Shown: positions 29,294 through 38,825 of the stretch, piece after piece
Position numbering within the stretch: position 1 is the stretch's first letter
Layout of the letters: every line of letters starts with the position of its first letter
DNA from: Pantoea brenneri
Lineage (GTDB): Bacteria > Pseudomonadota > Gammaproteobacteria > Enterobacterales > Enterobacteriaceae
Assembly: GCA_002095305.1 (NCBI GenBank)
Contig: MIEI01000035.1
Location: 1-46,829 of the forward strand
DNA: 46,829 bases
Direction: 5' to 3'
The notes under the pieces: generated by a model
Database searches by the model: none
What the model was told of the DNA's origin: nothing
Seen by the model: the letters and a program-made list of their open reading frames with translations, nothing else
Position numbers and translations under genes: made by a program

Positions 29294-30814
29294 TCAGGCC
29301 ACGGCGGCCGCTTGTGTGGTTTTTGGCATTGCCAGGCTCAGCGTTTGCTGCTCCGTGGCGTCGTCGTGCAGCACTTCACCGGCAATCGCCCCTTCACGCA
29401 TCACCACGATGCGATCGGCAAGGCCCATCACTTCCGGCAGGTCGCTGGAGGCGAACAGTACCGCGATGCCGTCGTTGGCCAGCTGGTAAATCAGGTTATA
29501 GATTTCGTGTTTCGCCCCGACATCAATGCCGCGCGTCGGCTCATCCAGCAGGATCACCTTCATCTCTTCGGATAACCAGCGGCCGAGAATCGCCTTCTGC
29601 TGGTTACCGCCGGAGAGGTTCATGATCAGCTGTTCTGCCCCAGGCGTTTTGATGTTAAGCGAGCGGATATGGCTGTCGGCGTTGCGGCTTTCCCAGTCGT
29701 TTTTGATCAGGCAACCCGCGGTAAGGTTGTGACGCCGGGCGCTGATGTTGATGTTGTCGCGCACCGAGTGCACCGGAATGATGCCTTCAGCTTTACGATC
29801 TTCCGGACACAGCATAATGCCGGCGCGGATAGCGTCGATCGGTTCGCGCAGCGTCAGCGGTTCGCCATCCAGCAACACCCGGCCGCCGCGCAGGCGCGTG
29901 CCGCCGAACAGCCCTTTCAGCAGTTCGCTGCGTCCGGCGCCGACCAGGCCAAACAACCCAACGATCTCGCCAGCGTGGACCTTGAGCGAAATCGGCGTTC
30001 GCACCCCCTTCGCTTCCACCTGGTCCAGCTCAAGGCGCACCGCGCCTTTTTCACGCGGCGAATAACCGTAGATATCACCGAGGTTGCGGCCCACCATCGC
30101 CTGCACCAGATCGTCATGATGGGTGTTAGCCATGTCGGTAAAGGTGCGGACATAGCGGCCATCTTTGAACACCGTGATGGCGTCGCTGAGGGCAAAAATC
30201 TCTTCCATCCGGTGTGACACGTACAGCACCACCCGGCCCTCCTCACGGAGCTGACGGATGACGCGGAACAGGTTGTCGATTTCACGCGCCGACAGCGAAC
30301 TGGTCGGTTCATCAAAGGCGATAATGCGCGCGTTACGCGCCAGCGCTTTGGCAATCTCCACCATCTGCCACTGACCGAGCGACAGGTACTTCAGCGGCAT
30401 ATCCGGGTCGATATCCATGCCGAGATTTTTCAGTTGCAGACCGGCCTCGTAGCGCATCAGCTTACGATTGACCAGGCCATGCTTGTGCGGAATCTGGCCG
30501 AGATAGATGTTCTCCGCCACGCTCATTTCCGGCACCAGGTGCAGTTCCTGGTAAATAATCGCCACCCCGGCATCCAGCGCATCGGTGGTGTGCTGGAAGT
30601 TTACCGGCTGGCCTTTGATCCGAATCTCGCCGCCGCTCGGCTGGTAGCTGCCGCTGAGAATTTTCAGCAGCGTCGATTTGCCTGCGCCGTTCTCGCCCAT
30701 TAAGGCGTGGACTTCACCGCTGCGGCAGTCGAAAGAGATATCCTGCAGCGCTTTCACGCCAGGAAAGGTTTTACTGATGCCATGAAACGACAGAAATGCT
30801 GAATCAGTGTTCAT
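29294..30814 (-). CDS. araG: AraG, L-arabinose ABC transporter ATPase (two ATPase domains)
   Basis: The start at 30814 ([24 protein letters not shown] upstream) is chosen over 30892 because the extra 26 residues fall in the intergenic hairpin. About 506 residues. Domain 1 has Walker [10 protein letters not shown] at residues 40-48 and Walker B-like [10 protein letters not shown], with signature LSLGQWQ. Domain 2 has a degenerate Walker A (GLVGAGRSE), signature LSGGNQQK and [10 protein letters not shown]. This asymmetry is usual for the sugar-importer family. It lies between araF and araH on the minus strand. Confidence 0.96.
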   Translation of the reverse strand: MNTDSAFLSFHGISKTFPGVKALQDISFDCRSGEVHALMGENGAGKSTLLKILSGSYQPSGGEIRIKGQPVNFQHTTDALDAGVAIIYQELHLVPEMSVAENIYLGQIPHKHGLVNRKLMRYEAGLQLKNLGMDIDPDMPLKYLSLGQWQMVEIAKALARNARIIAFDEPTSSLSAREIDNLFRVIRQLREEGRVVLYVSHRMEEIFALSDAITVFKDGRYVRTFTDMANTHHDDLVQAMVGRNLGDIYGYSPREKGAVRLELDQVEAKGVRTPISLKVHAGEIVGLFGLVGAGRSELLKGLFGGTRLRGGRVLLDGEPLTLREPIDAIRAGIMLCPEDRKAEGIIPVHSVRDNINISARRHNLTAGCLIKNDWESRNADSHIRSLNIKTPGAEQLIMNLSGGNQQKAILGRWLSEEMKVILLDEPTRGIDVGAKHEIYNLIYQLANDGIAVLFASSDLPEVMGLADRIVVMREGAIAGEVLHDDATEQQTLSLAMPKTTQAAAVA

Positions 30815-30826
30815 GTTTATCCTCAC

Positions 30827-30889
30827 TATTTCGCGCCGCTTGCCCGCACCGGGTGTTAATGCCCGGCGGCAGTGTGGCGGCGCGAAATA
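30827..30889. repeat. Hairpin between araF and araG
   Basis: TATTTCGCGCCGC (30827-30839) and GCGGCGCGAAATA (30877-30889) are perfect 13-bp inverted repeats, with a second GC-rich hairpin (GCCCG...CGGGC) in the loop. In E. coli araFGH a comparable intercistronic structure favours araF over araGH; the same role is inferred here. Confidence 0.75.
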
Positions 30890-30944
30890 CACGGGCTGAC
30901 TATATCGTGACGCCGTTGTGTTCAGACACCGGCAGGAGCAGGCT

Positions 30945-31928
30945 TTACATCAGCCCTTTCTTCGCCAGTTCGGTTTTGAAGTTGTCGCGGGTGATTAACA
31001 CCACGTCGGTGACTTCGGTGAATTTTGGTGGCTCTTCGCCTTTGCTGACCCAGTTGTAGAGCATCTGGCTGCTTTTATAGCCGTGAACATCCGGGCTCGG
31101 CAGCAGAGAACCGTAGAAGCCGGTGGCTTTATCTTTCGACAATTCGCTGATCGCATCGACGCCGTTGATGCCGATACCGATGACGTCAGCCGCTTTAAAG
31201 CCCTGTCCTTCTGTGGCACGCACGCCGCCCAGCACGGTGTTGTCGTTCATGCCGACAATCAGCCAGTGTTTAATTTCAGGGTGCTGGACCAGCAGTGAGT
31301 TACCGGCATCAAACGCGCCCGGAATATCATTTGATTTGGTCGGCACCTGATAAATCTGCGCGGCCGGGAAGCCGGCTGCTTTGATCGCGTCCATCGAGCC
31401 GCCGGTGCGACGACGCGCGGTGTCCAGCTCATTCGCTGTAATGGCCATTACGCCGGTGGTTTTCGCATCCCAGCCGCGTTTCTGCATCTCTTTGTAGAGT
31501 TCCTGACCCTGACGCTCACCAATTTTGGTGGCCGCCATCATCACCAGCGGAACGGTATCCATCGGCTTGCCTTTGGCGGTCACGAACTGATCGTCCACCG
31601 CAATCACCTTCAGACCATAGCCACGTGCTTTGGCCATGATCGCTGAGCCGAGCTTAGGATCGGGCGTACAGATGACGAAGCCTTTGGCGCCGTTAGCGGC
31701 CAGGCTGTCGATGGCGTTGAGGGTTTTCTCACCATCGGGAACGGCAATCTTAATCACGTCAAAGCCCAAATCCTTGCCGGCTTTATCGGCGAACTTCCAC
31801 TCGGTCTGGAACCAGGGTTCCTCCGGTTGCTTGACTAAGAAACCGAGCTTCATGGTCTCGGCGATAGCGGATTGTGACATAACCGCTGCCAGGCCGATGG
31901 CCGCGAACGCTTTAGTGAATTTATGCAT
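30945..31928 (-). CDS. araF: AraF, L-arabinose-binding periplasmic protein
   Basis: The start at 31928 ([20 protein letters not shown], then a cut after AIA) has GGAGAG upstream and matches E. coli AraF almost residue for residue; the upstream extension to 31958 does not. About 327 residues. Conserved ligand-site stretches are [40 protein letters not shown] and [10 protein letters not shown]. It is the first gene of araFGH(C), divergent from araB. Confidence 0.97.
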   Translation of the reverse strand: MHKFTKAFAAIGLAAVMSQSAIAETMKLGFLVKQPEEPWFQTEWKFADKAGKDLGFDVIKIAVPDGEKTLNAIDSLAANGAKGFVICTPDPKLGSAIMAKARGYGLKVIAVDDQFVTAKGKPMDTVPLVMMAATKIGERQGQELYKEMQKRGWDAKTTGVMAITANELDTARRRTGGSMDAIKAAGFPAAQIYQVPTKSNDIPGAFDAGNSLLVQHPEIKHWLIVGMNDNTVLGGVRATEGQGFKAADVIGIGINGVDAISELSKDKATGFYGSLLPSPDVHGYKSSQMLYNWVSKGEEPPKFTEVTDVVLITRDNFKTELAKKGLM

Positions 31929-32097
31929 GATGCTCTCCGGTGCCAGGTTGTTTTTCACTGCTAATAACGAATCGGTGTAAACGCTACCAGTATTTTTTCA
32001 TTTGTAGGTACAGCCATAAATCAGTGCGTTAGAGTGCTATGTGCTGAAAGCCTGTTCAGACGCTGGGCTAGTTTTAGCGGGATTAGCGAAGAAAAAT

Positions 32098-32113
32098 GTA
32101 GAGCGGTATCACA
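32098..32113. promoter_or_regulatory. Possible CRP site in the ara control region
   Basis: GTAGAGCGGTATCACA has a perfect right half (TCACA) and a poor left half in the TGTGA-N6-TCACA pattern. It ends 11 bp before the first AraC half-site, the arrangement seen at E. coli araBAD. Confidence 0.4.
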
Positions 32114-32124
32114 TCTTAAAATCA

Positions 32125-32162
32125 CGGCAGAATGGTCCATATATTCAGCAAATTTAACCGGA
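32125..32162 (+). promoter_or_regulatory. AraC binding half-sites I1-I2 upstream of araB
   Basis: CGGCAGAATGGTCCATA (32125-32141) fits the AraC consensus TAGC-N7-TCCATA with a perfect right end. Exactly 21 bp downstream, CAGCAAATTTAACCGGA (32146-32162) resembles the weaker E. coli I2 half-site, TAGC-N7-ACCTGA. The direct-repeat orientation, the 21-bp spacing and the strong-then-weak order match E. coli. The second half would overlap the araB -35 region. No clear -10 was identified. Confidence 0.75.
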
Positions 32163-32293
32163 CGTTAACTTTTGCAATGGATCACAAAATCACTGTCGAT
32201 GACAGAAAAGTGCATATTGTCAGCCAGCCATGACTAACCGTTCTGGCGCGCCGGTCACAGGATGTAGGAGTTCATTAACTACAGGAGATTCCG

Positions 32294-33991
32294 ATGCGTG
32301 CTGGAGCCATCACCCTTGGGCTGGACTTTGGTAGTGATTCGGTGCGTGCGCTGGCCGTTGATTGTCACAGCGGCAAAGAGCTGCAGAGTGCGGTGGTCAG
32401 CTACCCGCGCTGGCAACAGGGCTTATACAGCGATCCACACACCAACCGTTTTCGTCACCATCCACAGGATTACATCGATGCGATGGAACAGGCGATGCTC
32501 GGCGTTCTGAATGCGCTCAGCGAAACGCAGCGCGCCGCCGTAGTCGGCATTGGCGTCGACACAACCGGCTCGACCCCGGCCCCCATCGATCGCGACGGTA
32601 ACGTGCTGGCGCTGCGCCCCGAATTTGCCGACAACCCCAACGCCATGTTTGTGTTATGGAAAGATCACACTGCAATTGAAGAAGCGGAAGAGATCAATCA
32701 GCTATGCCACAGCGGCCGCTTTCAGGATTACAGCCGCTATATCGGCGGCATTTACTCCTCAGAATGGTTCTGGGCCAAGATTCTGCACGTATCACGCGAA
32801 GACGCGGCGGTGCGTGACGCGGCAGTCTCGTGGGTCGAACTGTGCGACTGGGTACCGGCGTTACTGAGCGGCACCACGGCACCCGACCGGCTGCGGCGTG
32901 GCCGTTGCGCCGCCGGACATAAAGCGCTGTGGCACGGCGACTGGAACGGCCTGCCCGAAGCGGACTTCCTCAATGCGCTGGACCCGCTGCTCACTCAGCA
33001 GCTCGATTCGCCGCTGTTCAGCGACACCTGGACCGCTGACCTGCCGGTCGGCACCCTCAGCCCGGAATGGGCGCAGCGGCTCGGTCTGCCGCAGACGGTC
33101 ACCCTGTCCGGCGGTGCGTTTGACTGCCACATGGGCGCAGTCGGCGGCGGCGCGAAGCCGTATACCCTGGTCAAAGTGATTGGCACCTCCACCTGCGACA
33201 TCCTGATTGCCGATGCTGACCAGGTTGGCGATCGCGCAATTAAAGGTATCTGCGGTCAGGTTGATGGCAGCGTGATGCCCGGTGCTGTCGGGCTGGAAGC
33301 GGGACAGTCTGCTTTTGGCGATATCTATGCCTGGTTCAGCCGCCTGTTGGGCTGGCCATTGCAACTGGCCGCTGAGCGTCATCCGGCGCTGAAACCGCAA
33401 CTGGCAGAAATGCAGAAAACGCTGATTAAAGATCTGACCGAGGCGTGGGCTGCCAATCCGCAGCTCGACCACCTGCCGGTGGTGCTCGACTGGTTCAACG
33501 GCCGCCGCACCCCGAATGCCAACCAGCGCCTGAAAGGGGTCATAACCGATCTCAACCTCGGCACTGACGCACCGGCGCTGTTTGGCGGGCTGGTTGCCGC
33601 CACCGCGTTTGGTGCGCGCGCCATTATGGAGTGCTTCGAGCAGCAGCAGATCCCGGTAGAAAACATCCTGACCCTCGGCGGCATCGCGCGTAAATCGCCA
33701 GCGATTATGCAGGCCTGCTGCGACGTGATGAACCGGCCACTGGATATCGTCGCCTCTGATGAATGCTGTGCGCTGGGCGCGGCGATTTTCGCCGCCGTCG
33801 CGGCCGGCGTCTACTCCAGCGTGCCCGAGGCACAGCAGGTGATGGCCAGTCCGATTGCCGTCACCCTGCAGCCCGATCCGGCGCGCGTGGCACGCTATCA
33901 ACAACTCTATCAACGCTATCAACAATGGTGCGTGACGGCTGAACCGCAATACGCCGCTCGCCCCGCTTCCGCTAAGAGCCTATCCCAGTAG
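32294..33991 (+). CDS. araB: AraB, L-ribulokinase
   Basis: An FGGY-family kinase that phosphorylates L-ribulose to L-ribulose 5-phosphate. 565 residues, start [20 protein letters not shown] with AGGAG upstream. Landmarks shared with E. coli Ara[65 protein letters not shown] and [13 protein letters not shown] ATP site ([15 protein letters not shown]). The last four residues, SLSQ, and the stop codon come from the left end of repeat element B copy 2. The native C-terminus has therefore been replaced, which is probably harmless because E. coli AraB has a poorly conserved tail here. Confidence 0.96.
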   Translation: MRAGAITLGLDFGSDSVRALAVDCHSGKELQSAVVSYPRWQQGLYSDPHTNRFRHHPQDYIDAMEQAMLGVLNALSETQRAAVVGIGVDTTGSTPAPIDRDGNVLALRPEFADNPNAMFVLWKDHTAIEEAEEINQLCHSGRFQDYSRYIGGIYSSEWFWAKILHVSREDAAVRDAAVSWVELCDWVPALLSGTTAPDRLRRGRCAAGHKALWHGDWNGLPEADFLNALDPLLTQQLDSPLFSDTWTADLPVGTLSPEWAQRLGLPQTVTLSGGAFDCHMGAVGGGAKPYTLVKVIGTSTCDILIADADQVGDRAIKGICGQVDGSVMPGAVGLEAGQSAFGDIYAWFSRLLGWPLQLAAERHPALKPQLAEMQKTLIKDLTEAWAANPQLDHLPVVLDWFNGRRTPNANQRLKGVITDLNLGTDAPALFGGLVAATAFGARAIMECFEQQQIPVENILTLGGIARKSPAIMQACCDVMNRPLDIVASDECCALGAAIFAAVAAGVYSSVPEAQQVMASPIAVTLQPDPARVARYQQLYQRYQQWCVTAEPQYAARPASAKSLSQ

Positions 33992-34119
33992 GCGTAATTG
34001 TTGCAGGCAGTCTGGACACGGACAGCGCGGAACAACCGGAGCGTACACGGAGTACGTGAGGATTGTGAGCACTGCCCAGGTTCAGACTGACAAATAAAAT
34101 AGCCTATTGGGGTAGGCTC
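33976..34119 (+). repeat. 144-bp palindromic-ended element, copy 2 (family B), inside the araBA operon
   Basis: The same element as at 27089-27232, in the same orientation, roughly 80-85% identical by eye. It starts GAGCCTATCCCAGTAGGCG and ends GGGGTAGGCTC. It fills almost the whole araB-araA gap, giving araB its stop codon, and ends 19 nt before the araA ATG, just ahead of the araA ribosome site. It would be transcribed in the araBA mRNA, where its ends can fold. Confidence 0.85.
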
Positions 34120-34138
34120 AAAGTAAAGGAGTGATTTT

Positions 34139-35638
34139 ATGGAACAGTTAAACAGCTACAGCGTGTGGTTTGTGATTGGCACGCAGCACCTCTACGGTGC
34201 GGAGACGTTACGCCAGGTAGAACAGCATGCGCGTCAGGTAGTCGAGGGATTAAATCAGGCTGGCCTGCCGCTGCAGCTGGAGCTGAAACCGCTGGTGAAA
34301 TCACCGGATGAAGCGCTGACGCTGTGCCGCGACGCGAATCATGACACCCGCTGCGTTGGCATCATTACCTGGCTGCACACCTTTTCGCCGGCTAAAATGT
34401 GGATCGGCGGCCTGAGCGTGCTGAATAAACCACTGCTGCAGTTCCATACCCAGTTCAATGCTGAAATTCCGTGGGACAGCATGGACATGGACTTTATGAA
34501 CCTGAACCAGACCGCACACGGCGGCCGTGAGTTTGGTTTTATCGGCGCACGGATGGGTCTGCAGCACAGCGTGGTCACCGGTCACTGGCAGGACGGTGCC
34601 AGCCAGCAGCGTCTGGGTAACTGGATGCGTGCGGCGCTGACGAAACAGGCCAGCCAGCAGCTAAAAGTGGCGCGCTTTGGCGATAACATGCGCGAAGTGG
34701 CGGTTACCGAAGGCGATAAAGTCGCGGCGCAGATTCAGTTCGGTTATGCCGTCAACGGCTGGGGCGTCGGCGATCTGGTTGAGGTGATCAATCAGGTCAG
34801 TGATGGCGACGTCAATGCGTTGATCGATGAGTACGAAAGCCTCTATCGCTTTACCGATGTGGCGGCCTCGGGCGGCGAAAAACGGCAGAACGTGCTGGAT
34901 GCAGCGCGTATCGAGCTGGGCCTGAAGCGTTTCCTGGAAGCAGAAGGCTGTCAGGCATTTACCACCAACTTCCAGACGCTGCACGGTATGACGCAGTTGC
35001 CGGGACTGGCGGTGCAACGTCTGATGGGTCAGGGTTATGGCTTTGCCGGTGAAGGTGACTGGAAAACCGCGGCGCTGTTACGCATTTTCAAAGTGCTGGC
35101 GGGCGATCGCAAAGGTGGTACCTCATTTATGGAGGATTACACCTATCACTTCTCACCGGGTAACGATCTGGTGCTCGGCTCCCACATGCTGGAAGTCTGC
35201 CCGTCGATTGCCATTGAAGAGAAGCCATTAATCGATGTGCAGTTCCTCGGCATTGGTGATAAAGCCGATCCGGCCCGCATGATTTTCTCAACGCCAGCCG
35301 GGCGTGCGATTAATGCCAGCGTAATTGATATGGGCGATCGTTTCCGTCTGCTGGTTAACGTGGTAGATGCGATTGAACAGCCGAAACCGCTGCCGAAGTT
35401 GCCGGTTGCGCGCGCACTGTGGAAAGCCCAGCCGTCATTGGCGACCGCGTCCGAAGCGTGGATTCTGGGCGGCGGCGCGCACCATACGGTGTTCAGCCAG
35501 GCGCTGACTTTGGATGATATGTATCTGTACGGTGAGATGAACGACATCGAAGTGCTGGTGATTGACGAGCATACACGTTTACCTGCTTTCAAAGATGCGC
35601 TGCGCTGGAACGAAGCGTACTACCGGCTGAAACGTTAA
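34139..35638 (+). CDS. araA: AraA, L-arabinose isomerase
   Basis: A Mn-dependent isomerase converting L-arabinose to L-ribulose. 499 residues, start [20 protein letters not shown], with AAGGAG 8 nt upstream. Metal/catalytic residues are visible in [12 protein letters not shown] (Glu), [10 protein letters not shown] (Glu), [11 protein letters not shown] (His) and [10 protein letters not shown] (His). It follows araB across repeat B2. araD (ribulose-phosphate epimerase), third in the E. coli operon, is missing; a terminator and repeats come next, so the epimerase must be elsewhere. Confidence 0.97.
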   Translation: MEQLNSYSVWFVIGTQHLYGAETLRQVEQHARQVVEGLNQAGLPLQLELKPLVKSPDEALTLCRDANHDTRCVGIITWLHTFSPAKMWIGGLSVLNKPLLQFHTQFNAEIPWDSMDMDFMNLNQTAHGGREFGFIGARMGLQHSVVTGHWQDGASQQRLGNWMRAALTKQASQQLKVARFGDNMREVAVTEGDKVAAQIQFGYAVNGWGVGDLVEVINQVSDGDVNALIDEYESLYRFTDVAASGGEKRQNVLDAARIELGLKRFLEAEGCQAFTTNFQTLHGMTQLPGLAVQRLMGQGYGFAGEGDWKTAALLRIFKVLAGDRKGGTSFMEDYTYHFSPGNDLVLGSHMLEVCPSIAIEEKPLIDVQFLGIGDKADPARMIFSTPAGRAINASVIDMGDRFRLLVNVVDAIEQPKPLPKLPVARALWKAQPSLATASEAWILGGGAHHTVFSQALTLDDMYLYGEMNDIEVLVIDEHTRLPAFKDALRWNEAYYRLKR

Positions 35639-35701
35639 TTACGCACTGCGGCAGCGCTGTTCATTTTAATGATTAGCAGCGCGCCAGAATCAATCAAACC
35701 A

Positions 35702-35735
35702 CCGATGCAGGCTTATGCGGCATCGGTTTTTTTTT
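35702..35735 (+). terminator. Terminator of araBA
   Basis: CCGATGC-N11-GCATCGG followed by nine T, 63 nt past the araA stop. Confidence 0.85.
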
Positions 35736-35842
35736 ATAAAAACGGTGCTATTTAGTCGGGATGGCGGGCGTTCCGTAACATCGCCGTCAACAGATCCCTG
35801 TAGCCCCGGCTGCCGGGATACTCGCCTCACACTGTCCACTCT

Positions 35843-36205
35843 CCTGCTTCTTAAAGCGATACATCAGCCCAGCCGGGACGGAAAGGCATGCCTGAAGAGC
35901 AAAGCGTCCGCGCCCGGGATGGCGCGGCCGATCCGCAGGGATGCGGGAATCCTTTGCGATCGGGCATGCCTTTCCTGGCACTGCACCCTCCGCCAACAGC
36001 GACTGTTTTATGCTATCCCCAATAAAAACTATCCGCTTCCTGCTTCTTAAAACGATGCATCAGCCCAGCCGGGAAGGAAAGGCATGCCTGAAGAGCAAAG
36101 CGTCCGCGCCGGGGATGGCGCGCCGATCCGCAGGGATGCGGGAATCCTTTGCGATCGGGCATGCCTTTCCTGACCCTGCACCTTCATCTAACAGCGACTG
36201 TTTTA
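35843..36205. repeat. Tandem pair of a structured repeat, period 196 bp (family C)
   Basis: Two near-identical units, about 35843-36010 and 36039-36205, share for example CCTGCTTCTTAAA, CATCAGCCCAGCCGGGA and CAGCGACTGTTTTA. Each unit folds as nested stems. The outer stem is GGAAAGGCATGCC/GGCATGCCTTTCC (35880-35892 with 35963-35975). Inside it GCAAAG pairs with CTTTGC, enclosing two hairpins: CCGCGCC/GGCGCGG and CCGCA/TGCGG. The small ORFs here are by-products. It lies between the araA terminator and the GNAT gene and accounts for this gene-free stretch (35639-36313). Confidence 0.8.
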
Positions 36206-36313
36206 GCCGGATATAAAAACATCCTTTACTGCAATGTAACCTCTTCATGATCTTGCTCTTTAACCCACCAGCCTGTATTGCTTGATGCCTGACAAAATAA
36301 AGGTGCCCCGCAC

Positions 36314-36781
36314 ATGCTTATTGCCGAGCTGAATCAACATCCCCGCTACGCCGAACAAACCGCACAGCTGCTGCACAGTGAATGGTCACATTTTCCTGCA
36401 TGGTCTCACCCGCCTGCCATTGTTGCGCGTTTAAAACAGCGCAATCAGAAACCTTCGGCAGAATTTACCCTTATTGCCACGCCGGATGGCGAAACGGTGA
36501 TCGCGACCTGTAGCATCATTCGCTATGAACTGGATGACATTGCCGCGCGGGAATACTGGATTGGTGAGGTGGTCACAGATAAGAGATTCCGGGGTCAGGG
36601 CGTGGCAAAAGCGTTGATCCAACAGGCGATTGCGACAGCAATCAAACAACAAATCAGTGAACTGTGGCTCTATACGCCCGATCAGCAACGGTACTATCAG
36701 CGCTCAGGATGGCAGGCGGTGGAACAGCGGCACATAGCGGGTGAAGAGGTCACGGTGATGAAGTTGCGTCTGGCGCAGTAA
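36314..36781 (+). CDS. GNAT-family N-acetyltransferase, substrate unknown
   Basis: 155 residues with the GNAT acetyl-CoA motif A in WIGEVVTDKRFRGQGVAKAL (R-x-x-G-x-G/A pattern RFRGQGVA). A C-terminal LWLYTPDQQRYYQRSGWQAV, typical of motif B, follows. A weak ribosome site (AAAGGTG) precedes the ATG. It is alone on its strand between repeats and the ytf operon. A GGCTC/GAGCC hairpin without a T-run follows its stop. Nothing indicates the acceptor. Confidence 0.85.
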   Translation: MLIAELNQHPRYAEQTAQLLHSEWSHFPAWSHPPAIVARLKQRNQKPSAEFTLIATPDGETVIATCSIIRYELDDIAAREYWIGEVVTDKRFRGQGVAKALIQQAIATAIKQQISELWLYTPDQQRYYQRSGWQAVEQRHIAGEEVTVMKLRLAQ

Positions 36782-36825
36782 AGGACGGCTCCGGCGAGCC
36801 GCCCTCTAGCGGGATACTCAGGTAG

Positions 36826-37812
36826 TCAGGAACTCAATCGTTTTACCGGTGCATTCTGCTGGCGATCCCAGATCACCGTCAGCAAACGTTGTAACGCGAT
36901 AAAGGCAAACAGCAGGATACCAATGGCGATTTTGGTCCACCACGAGCTGAGGGTGCCGTCGAAGTTAATCCAGGTCTGGATCAGCCCCTGAATCAGCACG
37001 CCGAACAGCGTACCCAGCACCGTTCCGACCCCGCCCGACAGCAGCGTGCCGCCGATGACTACCGAAGCAATCGCATCCAGCTCCACGCCCAGTCCCGCCA
37101 GCGCATAACCGGCCGAGGTGTAGATAGAGAAGACGATACCGGCTAGCGTGGCTAAGGTGGTAGAGAGCATATAGATTTTGATGGTGGTGGCACGGGTCGA
37201 AACCCCCATCAGCTGCGCCGAGGTCAGGTTACCGCCAATCGCGTAGACCTGATTACCAAAGCGGGTACGGTGCGCCAGAATAATCCCACCCAGCACCACC
37301 ACCAGCATAATCACCGCCAGCAGGCTGAGACGTCCGCCGCCTGGCACTTTCCACGCCAGGCTGGAGAGCATGGTATAGAACGGATGATCGATCGGAATCG
37401 AGTTCTCCGACACCAGATAGCTGCAGCCGCGCAGAAAGAACATGCCGGCCAGGGTGATAATAAATGCCGGGATCTTCAGCGCATCGATCAACCAGCCCAT
37501 CATCGCGCCGAACAAGGCACCCAGCGCCAGAATTACCGCAAAAGCCAGCAGCGGATCGAGGTGGAAATCGCCAATCGCCCGCGCCAGGAACACCCCGGTA
37601 AAGGCGATCACCGCGCCGACCGACAGATCGATACCGCCGGATAAAATCACAAAAGTCATACCGACCGCGATAATGCCCAGAAAGGCATTATCAGTCAGGA
37701 TATTGCAGATGACCCGGGTTGAGGCGAAGCCCGGAAACTGGCTCAGGCAGAACAGGTAACCCGCGACGAACACCAGCAAGGTGATCATCAACGGCAGATG
37801 GCGTTTGATCAT
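36826..37812 (-). CDS. yjfF: YjfF, galactofuranose ABC transporter permease
   Basis: The start is at 37812 (MIKRHLPLMITLLVFVAGYL), which overlaps the ytfT stop by ATGA and aligns with E. coli YjfF. The frame extends upstream to 38052 but that part lies inside ytfT. About 328 residues with the permease motif SGGIDLSVGAVIAFTGVFLA and later LDAIASVVIGGTLLSGG. It is the second permease of the YtfQRT-YjfF importer, which in E. coli takes up galactofuranose. Confidence 0.95.
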   Translation of the reverse strand: MIKRHLPLMITLLVFVAGYLFCLSQFPGFASTRVICNILTDNAFLGIIAVGMTFVILSGGIDLSVGAVIAFTGVFLARAIGDFHLDPLLAFAVILALGALFGAMMGWLIDALKIPAFIITLAGMFFLRGCSYLVSENSIPIDHPFYTMLSSLAWKVPGGGRLSLLAVIMLVVVLGGIILAHRTRFGNQVYAIGGNLTSAQLMGVSTRATTIKIYMLSTTLATLAGIVFSIYTSAGYALAGLGVELDAIASVVIGGTLLSGGVGTVLGTLFGVLIQGLIQTWINFDGTLSSWWTKIAIGILLFAFIALQRLLTVIWDRQQNAPVKRLSS

Positions 37813-38825
37813 GTCGGGCGTCTCCGTTTTAACATCGCAATAAACCGGGGTGATTGCAGTAACAGCACGCACATCACTACCACCGCTTTGACCACCTGAT
37901 TCAGCTCTGGCGGGAAGCCGGAGAGCAAAATACCGGTGTTCATCGACTGAATAATCAACGCACCGATCAAAGACAGCACCAGATTGAAGCGTCCGCCCAT
38001 CAGCGAAGCGCCACCGATTACCACCGCCAGAATCGCATCCAGCTCCAGCCATAATCCGGCGTTATTGGCATCCGCACCGCGAATGTCGGCAGCAACAATC
38101 AGCCCGGCTACCGCAGCGCAAACGCCGCTGATGGCGTAGGTCGACATCACCACCAGCCAGCCGGTGACGCCCGCATTGCGCGCGGCACGCAGGTTGATCC
38201 CTACCGCTTCAATAAACAGGCCGAGCGCGGTTTTGCGAGTCAGCAGCCAGACCGCCAGCGCCACCAGCAGAGTGATCCACACCGGTACCGGCAACATCAG
38301 CAGCGAACCGTTGCCAAACCAGCCAAGACTGTCACTGTCGAAGGTAACGATCTGACCCTGGGTAATCAGCTGGGCAATACCGCGCCCCGCCACCATCAGA
38401 ATCAGCGTGGCGACGAACGGCTGTATACGCAGCAGCGCCACCAGCACCCCATTCCAGATACCGCAGGCCAGACCGGTAGCCAGCGTCACGGCAATGATAA
38501 ACGGCACGCTGTGTCCGGCCACGGTCAGGGTCGCTGCCGTCGCGCCGGCAATCGCCATCACCGCCCCAACCGACAGATCGATACCGCCGGTGGCGATCAC
38601 CAGCGTCATGCCAATTGCCAGCAGCGCCACCGGCGCAGCGCGATTGAGGATATCAATCGGACTGCCGAACAGTCGGCCATCCTGCAGATGGACAGCAAAA
38701 AAGTTATTTGCCACCAGGCTATCGATCAGCAGCACCAGCAGCAGCGCCGCGATTTGCGGCATGCCCGGTGGCAGTTTCAGCTTACGGCGTTGCGGTTTTT
38801 CAGGTGTCATAGGGGTCTCAAGCAT
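37809..38825 (-). CDS. ytfT: YtfT, galactofuranose ABC transporter permease
   Basis: The start is at 38825 (MLETPMTPEKPQRRKLKLPP), overlapping the end of ytfR by 8 nt; the frame also offers a start at 38852. About 338 residues. The motif ATGGIDLSVGAVMAIAGATA and the stretch ADIRGADANNAGLWLELDAI are near-identical to E. coli YtfT. It forms the membrane channel with YjfF. Confidence 0.95.
   Translation of the reverse strand: MLETPMTPEKPQRRKLKLPPGMPQIAALLLVLLIDSLVANNFFAVHLQDGRLFGSPIDILNRAAPVALLAIGMTLVIATGGIDLSVGAVMAIAGATAATLTVAGHSVPFIIAVTLATGLACGIWNGVLVALLRIQPFVATLILMVAGRGIAQLITQGQIVTFDSDSLGWFGNGSLLMLPVPVWITLLVALAVWLLTRKTALGLFIEAVGINLRAARNAGVTGWLVVMSTYAISGVCAAVAGLIVAADIRGADANNAGLWLELDAILAVVIGGASLMGGRFNLVLSLIGALIIQSMNTGILLSGFPPELNQVVKAVVVMCVLLLQSPRFIAMLKRRRPT

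Noticed and set aside
32861..33949. 362-codon minus-strand ORF opposite araB
   Set aside because: Shadow of araB; no family resemblance and no ribosome site.
35715..36216. Two ORFs (111 and 91 codons) sharing a nearly identical stretch
   Set aside because: The shared part is the family C repeat; the similarity comes from the DNA repeat, not from a gene family.
36886..36900. Ter-like CGTTGTAAC inside yjfF
   Set aside because: Position 6 is A rather than the essential G, and the downstream end does not match; probably chance.
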